From assembly GCA_035315685.1 (NCBI GenBank), contig DATFXR010000812.1:1-7584 (forward strand): a stretch of 7,584 nt of DNA. Reading direction: 5' to 3'. The stretch comes from QHWK01 sp035315685. GTDB taxonomy: Bacteria; Acidobacteriota; Vicinamibacteria; Vicinamibacterales; CAVVIG01. Under the pieces are notes generated by a model that was not told the origin of the DNA, made no database searches, and saw only the letters and a list, made by a program, of their open reading frames with translations. Below are positions 3,930 to 7,584 of this stretch, one piece after another (positions within the stretch are counted from its first letter, which is position 1; every line of letters begins with the position of its first letter). Both the position numbers and the translations under genes were made by a program.

Positions 3930-5537
3930 ATGCCTAGAGCTTTCCTCGCGGCATGCACCGCCGCGCTGCTCACCGGGCTGATCGCCGGCGCCCAGGCGCC
4001 GGCTCCGTTCGATCTGGTGATCCGCAACGGCAGCATCGTCGATGGTACCGGAAGCCCGTGGTATCGCGGCGATCTGGCCGTGCGCGGCGACGCGATCGCC
4101 AGGATTGCGCCGCGAATCGACGCGCCGGCGGCGCGCGTGATCGACGCCATCGGCAAGGTGGTCGCGCCAGGCTTTATCGATCTCCACACCCACGCGCGCC
4201 GCGGCATCTTTCAGGTGCCGACCGCCGACAACTACGTCCGCCAGGGCGTGACGACGCTGATCGAAGGACCGGACGGATCGTCACCGCTCCCGATCAAGCC
4301 GTTCCTCGAGCGCATCGCCGCGACGCGCATCACACCGAACTTCGGCCTGTTCGTCGGCCAGGGATCGATTCGCACGGAAGTCATCGGGTCGGTGAACCGC
4401 AAGGCCACCGAAGCTGAGATCGAGAAGATGCGCGGCATGGTCCGGCAGGGCATGCACGACGGCGCCCTCGGCCTGAGCTCGGGCCTCTTCTACGTGCCGG
4501 GGACCTTCACGCCGACCGCGGAGGTCATCGAGCTCGCGAAGGTCGCCGGTCAGATGGGCGGGATCTACATCTCGCACATGCGCGACGAGGCAGGCGGAGT
4601 CCTCAACAGTGTCAGAGAAACGATCGAGATCGGCGAGAAGGGCGGCCTGCCGACGCAGGTGACGCATCACAAGATCATCGGCACCGCGAACTGGGGAAAA
4701 TCGGTCGAGACGCTCACGCTCATAGACGAGGCGCGCGCGCGCGGCGTCGACGCGACGATCGATCAATATCCGTACACTGCGTCGTCGACGAGCATTCAGG
4801 CGGCGCTGATGCCGGCCTACGCGCTCGAAGGCGGGCGCGACGAGATCCTGAAGCGGCTGCAGAATCAGTCGTTGCGTAATGAACTGAAGAAAGAGACGGC
4901 GCGCCTGATCGCCGAGGAACGCGGTGGCGGCAATCCAAACAACGTGCAGCTGGCGCGCTGCGACTGGGACCATTCATTGGACGGCAAGCGGCTCGGCGAC
5001 GTGACCAGGGCGCGCGGCGTCGAGCCGACGGTCGACAACGCCGCCGACACCGTGTTCTGGATCGTGGAGAACGGTGGCTGCTCCGGTATCTTCCACGCCA
5101 TCGACGAGCAGGATCTCCAACGTATCCTCCGCCACCCTGCGACGATGATCGGATCGGACGGCGAGGTTCCCATCTTCGGCGAGGCGAATCCCCATCCCCG
5201 GAGCTACGGGACATTCGTGCGGGTGCTCGGGCGCTACGTGCGCGACCTGAAGACGATCACGCTCGAGGAGGCCGTGCACAAGATGTCGGCATTCCCGGCG
5301 CAGCGCATCGGCCTTGCCGACCGCGGAGTGCTCCGCGAAGGCTTGAAGGCCGACATCGCGATCTTCGATCCGGCAACGGTTGCCGACCGGGCGACCTTCG
5401 AGCAGCCGCACCAATACGCCGTCGGTGTCGCCCAGGTGATCGTCAACGGCCAGGTCGTCTTCGAGGACGGGAAGATGACAGCGGCGCGGCCCGGCCGTGT
5501 GCTGTTCGGTCCTGCTGCCAGGGCGCGCAGCAATTAG
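3930..5537 (+). CDS. Exported D-aminoacylase / N-acyl-D-amino-acid deacylase family amidohydrolase
   Basis: Metal-dependent amidohydrolase of the D-aminoacylase group, which splits N-acyl-D-amino acids or related amides; exact substrate unknown. The product is 535 residues. A signal peptide spans 1-23 (cleavage near GAQA), so it acts outside the cytoplasm, unlike the classical cytoplasmic enzymes. The N-terminal beta segment FDLVIRNGSIVDGTGSPWYRGDLAVRGD-like (27-54) is followed by the TIM barrel. Metal motifs are GFIDLHTH (His 86, His 88), ISHMRDE (His 206), THHK (His 246/247) and GSDG (Asp 410). In the position of the metal-bridging Cys of Alcaligenes D-aminoacylase (VVGNCG) it has LIEGPDG, giving Asp 115. 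The C-terminal part (LREGLKADIAIFD...VIVNGQVVFEDG) closes the beta sandwich as usual. ATG 3930 gives the best signal peptide; an in-frame GTG at 3906 would add eight residues before it. No Shine-Dalgarno is seen. TACACT at 3917-3922 could be a -10 box, implying a near-leaderless mRNA. Confidence 0.88.
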   Translation: MPRAFLAACTAALLTGLIAGAQAPAPFDLVIRNGSIVDGTGSPWYRGDLAVRGDAIARIAPRIDAPAARVIDAIGKVVAPGFIDLHTHARRGIFQVPTADNYVRQGVTTLIEGPDGSSPLPIKPFLERIAATRITPNFGLFVGQGSIRTEVIGSVNRKATEAEIEKMRGMVRQGMHDGALGLSSGLFYVPGTFTPTAEVIELAKVAGQMGGIYISHMRDEAGGVLNSVRETIEIGEKGGLPTQVTHHKIIGTANWGKSVETLTLIDEARARGVDATIDQYPYTASSTSIQAALMPAYALEGGRDEILKRLQNQSLRNELKKETARLIAEERGGGNPNNVQLARCDWDHSLDGKRLGDVTRARGVEPTVDNAADTVFWIVENGGCSGIFHAIDEQDLQRILRHPATMIGSDGEVPIFGEANPHPRSYGTFVRVLGRYVRDLKTITLEEAVHKMSAFPAQRIGLADRGVLREGLKADIAIFDPATVADRATFEQPHQYAVGVAQVIVNGQVVFEDGKMTAARPGRVLFGPAARARSN

Positions 5538-5571
5538 CGCGGCGGCCGCCTGCCTGCGAGGTCAGGATCTG

Positions 5572-5639
5572 CCACGAAGGCACGAAGCCACGAAGAAGAA
5601 TTTGTCAAAAACGATCTTCGTGTCTTCGTGTCTTCGTGG
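5572..5639. repeat. Inverted repeat made of two arms of three 8-bp units (CACGAAG type)
   Basis: Left arm 5572-5595 is three tandem units CCACGAAG, GCACGAAG, CCACGAAG. Right arm 5616-5639 is CTTCGTGT, CTTCGTGT, CTTCGTGG. The arms are complementary at 22 of 24 positions, with a 20-nt AT-rich loop, so the transcript would form a long hairpin. It starts 35 bp after the amidohydrolase stop. No T-run follows on +, so it is a weak intrinsic terminator, but it could stabilise the 3' end or act as a dispersed palindrome. Unrelated in sequence to the two other elements in the window. Confidence 0.72.
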
Positions 5640-5695
5640 CGGCTCCGAAAAGCAGGACCTCGATCGCATGTTCGTAGTAATGCAATGGTTTGCGA

Positions 5696-5735
5696 GATGA
5701 CCGGCGGCTCGGTCAGCATGACAACCGGTGACATC
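5696..5735. promoter_or_regulatory. Nested dyads upstream of the cytochrome gene, possible operator
   Basis: TGACCG (5698-5703) pairs with CGGTCA (5710-5715) over a 6-nt loop. GATGACCGG (5696-5704) is also nearly complementary to CCGGTGACATC (5725-5735), with a 2-nt gap. The dyads lie 40-80 bp upstream of the proposed -10 box at 5775. They could bind a dimeric regulator; no specific factor is recognisable. Weak evidence. The remainder of 5640-5797 shows no gene. Confidence 0.25.
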
Positions 5736-5774
5736 CGTCGACGACAAAGTGCATATTTTTCGCGCCGCTGCCCC

Positions 5775-5780
5775 TATACT
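5775..5780 (+). promoter_or_regulatory. Probable -10 box of the cytochrome/DUF1592 gene
   Basis: TATACT matches the -10 consensus at 5 of 6 positions, in the most AT-rich part of the gap. No good -35 box is found 16-18 bp upstream, so activator help or another sigma factor is possible. Transcription from about 5787 would give a 5' leader of about 11 nt starting at the AGGTGA Shine-Dalgarno. Confidence 0.4.
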
Positions 5781-5797
5781 CTTTGCAGGTGAAATAC

Positions 5798-7584
5798 ATG
5801 AAAAATCTGGTGGTTGCGGCCGCGGCGGCAACGCTGCTCAGCGGCGCTCTGTCGGCGCAGCAACCGAAGCCTGCGCCCGCGAAGGCGCCGGCGGCCGCGC
5901 CGAAGATGGCGACCGCCCATGCGACGACCGGGCTGTCCGTTGACTCGCAGAATCAACTCGTCGGCCAGTACTGCGCGACGTGCCACAGCGAACGCGGCAA
6001 GGCTGGCGGGTTGACGCTGGCCGGTTTCGACGCCGCGAAGATCGATCAGCGCCCCGACGTAGCCGAGAAGATGATTCGGAAGCTGCGCACCGGCATGATG
6101 CCACCTCCCAACGCGCGGCGGCCGGATGCCGACACGATCCACCAGTTCGTCGACGCGCTCGAGTCGAAGATGGACGCGGCGTTTGCGGCGAGTCCGAATC
6201 CCGGCTGGCGGCCGTTCCAGCGGCTCAACCGCGCCGAGTATCAGCGGGCGGTGAAGGATCTGCTCGGCATCGACGTCGACGTCACCGCGTATCTCCCGCC
6301 CGACACGATCAGCAAGGGCTTCGACAACGTCGCCGACGTCCAGAGTTTCTCGCCGACGCTGATGGAAAGCTATCTGCGGGCGGCGAGCCAGATCAGCCGC
6401 CTCGCAGTCGGCGATCGCAGCGCCAGCGCGACGTCGGTCACGTACAAGATCGGTCGCACCGGCTCGCAGATGCGCCATGTCGAGGGCGCGCCGATGGGCA
6501 CGCGCGGCGGGATCTCCGTCGTCCATACCTTCCCGGCCGACGGCGACTACGTCGTGAAGCTCTCCATGCACAACGAGCCGCTCGGCGGCATCTACGGCCG
6601 CACCACGATGGCGACGCTGAACATTCCCGAGCAGGTGGAAGTATCCGTGAACGGCGAGCGCGCGGCGCTGCTCGACCTGAACGTCCGGATGAGCGAGACC
6701 GATCCGAAGAACAGCCTCGACATCAAGACGCCGCCGATTCACCTCTACGCGGGTCCCCAGCGGATCTCCGCCGCGTTCATCCAGCGGATCGACGGTCCGG
6801 TTGACGATCTGCTGGTTCCGCTCGAGAACACGCTCGCCGATGTGAACATCACCTTCGGTGTCACCGCGCTGCCGCACATGCGCGACATGACGATCCTCGG
6901 CCCGCAGGCGGTGACGGGTGTCTCCGATTCAGTGAGCCGCCGGCGCATCTTCACGTGCCGCCCGACGACCGCGAAGGAAGAGGAGACCTGCGCCTACGAC
7001 ATCGTGAAGAACCTGACGACGCGCGCGTATCGCGGCGTCGCCACCGCGGACGACATTCAGGACGCGATGACGTTCTACGAGCAGGGCCGCAAGAAGGGCG
7101 ACTTCGAGAGCGGCGTGCGGATGGCGCTGCAGTCGATTCTGGTCAGCCCGCGTTTCGTGTTCCGCCTGGAGCAGGCGCCCGGCGCGAAGCTCGTGAAGGC
7201 CTCCGCCGGGTATCGCATCAGCGATCAGGACCTCGCGTCGCGACTCTCGTTCTTCCTGTGGGACACCGTCCCCGATGCGGACCTGATCAAGGCCGCGGCG
7301 TCGGGCACGCTCCGCACTCCGGCCGGCTTCGAGAAGCAGCTGCGGCGCATGCTGGCTGACAAGCGCTCGGACGCGCTGGCGACGCGTTTTGCCGGCCAGT
7401 GGCTGCGCCTGCAGGACCTCGAGAAGATTCATCCCGACTATCTGATTTATCCGCAGTACGACGACACCCTCGCGCAGGCGATGCAGCGTGAGACCGAGCT
7501 GTTCTTCGACAGCATCGTCCGCGACGATCGGTCCGCACTCGATCTGCTGACGGCGGACTTCAGCTTCGTCAACGAGCGGCTCGC
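5798..7584 (+). CDS. Exported c-type cytochrome protein with DUF1587/DUF1595/DUF1592 domains, 3' end outside window
   Basis: Large extracytoplasmic haem protein of the Planctomycete/Acidobacteria cytochrome family; biochemical role not established. The frame stays open from ATG 5798 (Shine-Dalgarno AGGTGA at 5787-5792) to the window end, 595 codons. A signal peptide spans 1-20 (cleavage near ALSA), followed by an Ala/Pro/Lys-rich linker to about 45. A cytochrome c domain has the haem motif CATCH at 59-63 and a likely axial Met in TGMMPPPNARR at about 100. DUF1587 follows at about 138-203 (FQRLNRAEYQRAVKDLLG). About 230-330 is a beta-rich segment like a carbohydrate-binding module. DUF1595 starts near 383 (IFTCRP...CAYDIV...TRAYR), leading to SILVSPRFVFRLE. 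DUF1592 starts near 471 (YRISDQDLASRLSFFLWDTVPD). By family order, DUF1588 and DUF1585 should follow beyond the window, often with a DUF1552 gene next. The family call is firm. Confidence 0.9.
   Translation, partial: MKNLVVAAAAATLLSGALSAQQPKPAPAKAPAAAPKMATAHATTGLSVDSQNQLVGQYCATCHSERGKAGGLTLAGFDAAKIDQRPDVAEKMIRKLRTGMMPPPNARRPDADTIHQFVDALESKMDAAFAASPNPGWRPFQRLNRAEYQRAVKDLLGIDVDVTAYLPPDTISKGFDNVADVQSFSPTLMESYLRAASQISRLAVGDRSASATSVTYKIGRTGSQMRHVEGAPMGTRGGISVVHTFPADGDYVVKLSMHNEPLGGIYGRTTMATLNIPEQVEVSVNGERAALLDLNVRMSETDPKNSLDIKTPPIHLYAGPQRISAAFIQRIDGPVDDLLVPLENTLADVNITFGVTALPHMRDMTILGPQAVTGVSDSVSRRRIFTCRPTTAKEEETCAYDIVKNLTTRAYRGVATADDIQDAMTFYEQGRKKGDFESGVRMALQSILVSPRFVFRLEQAPGAKLVKASAGYRISDQDLASRLSFFLWDTVPDADLIKAAASGTLRTPAGFEKQLRRMLADKRSDALATRFAGQWLRLQDLEKIHPDYLIYPQYDDTLAQAMQRETELFFDSIVRDDRSALDLLTADFSFVNERL

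Noticed and set aside
5572..5639. CRISPR-like repeat array
   Set aside because: The units are 8 bp, contiguous without spacers, and the second half is the inverted complement of the first.
5774..6877. Minus-strand open frame of 367 codons and plus-strand frame 5980-6804
   Set aside because: Shadows of the cytochrome/DUF1592 gene, whose own frame has CATCH, DUF1587 and DUF1592 motifs and runs off the window end.

Overview
The window is high-GC, densely coded bacterial DNA. It probably comes from an acidobacterium, perhaps of the Vicinamibacteria. The inference rests on a VWA protein of the acidobacterial VWFA-related type, a Planctomycete/Acidobacteria-type cytochrome c plus DUF1587/1595/1592 protein, an exported D-aminoacylase-type amidohydrolase, and the gene style. 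No rRNA or marker gene is present to prove it.

Layout. The left edge carries the 3' part of a VOC (glyoxalase-fold) gene on +. It overlaps by 26 bp, tail to tail, a GNAT acetyltransferase gene on -. Upstream of the GNAT part the same frame still encodes the wing half of a MarR regulator and then meets a stop codon. The locus therefore looks like a 5'-truncated bifunctional MarR/GNAT gene, broken next to an inverted and tandem repeat element (about 1151-1275). Next comes an exported VWA-domain protein on - (1276-2211).

The divergent region 2212-2508 is the most interesting part. It holds a good sigma70-like promoter and, starting within a few bases of the predicted transcription start, a 29-codon reading frame with five Cys codons in seven (MNVVRCCRCSCC...). 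A perfect 8-bp hairpin follows 2 nt after the last Cys codon, then a second hairpin, then a terminator-like hairpin with a U-rich tail. All of this lies before the ribosome binding site of an exported TlpA/thioredoxin-like protein with a WCPNC active site (2509-3765). The 3' arm of the first hairpin can also pair with the 5' arm of the terminator. This is the layout of a cysteine-responsive ribosome-stalling attenuator controlling a thiol-redox gene.

The right half holds an exported D-aminoacylase/amidohydrolase (3930-5537) and the N-terminal 595 codons of an exported haem protein (5798 to the window end). The gaps before them are filled by two more palindromic elements of different sequence families (3771-3900 and 5572-5639). 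VWA, TlpA-like, amidohydrolase and cytochrome proteins all have signal peptides, so four of the six protein genes act outside the cytoplasm. Each appears to have its own promoter region, and no multi-gene operon is evident.
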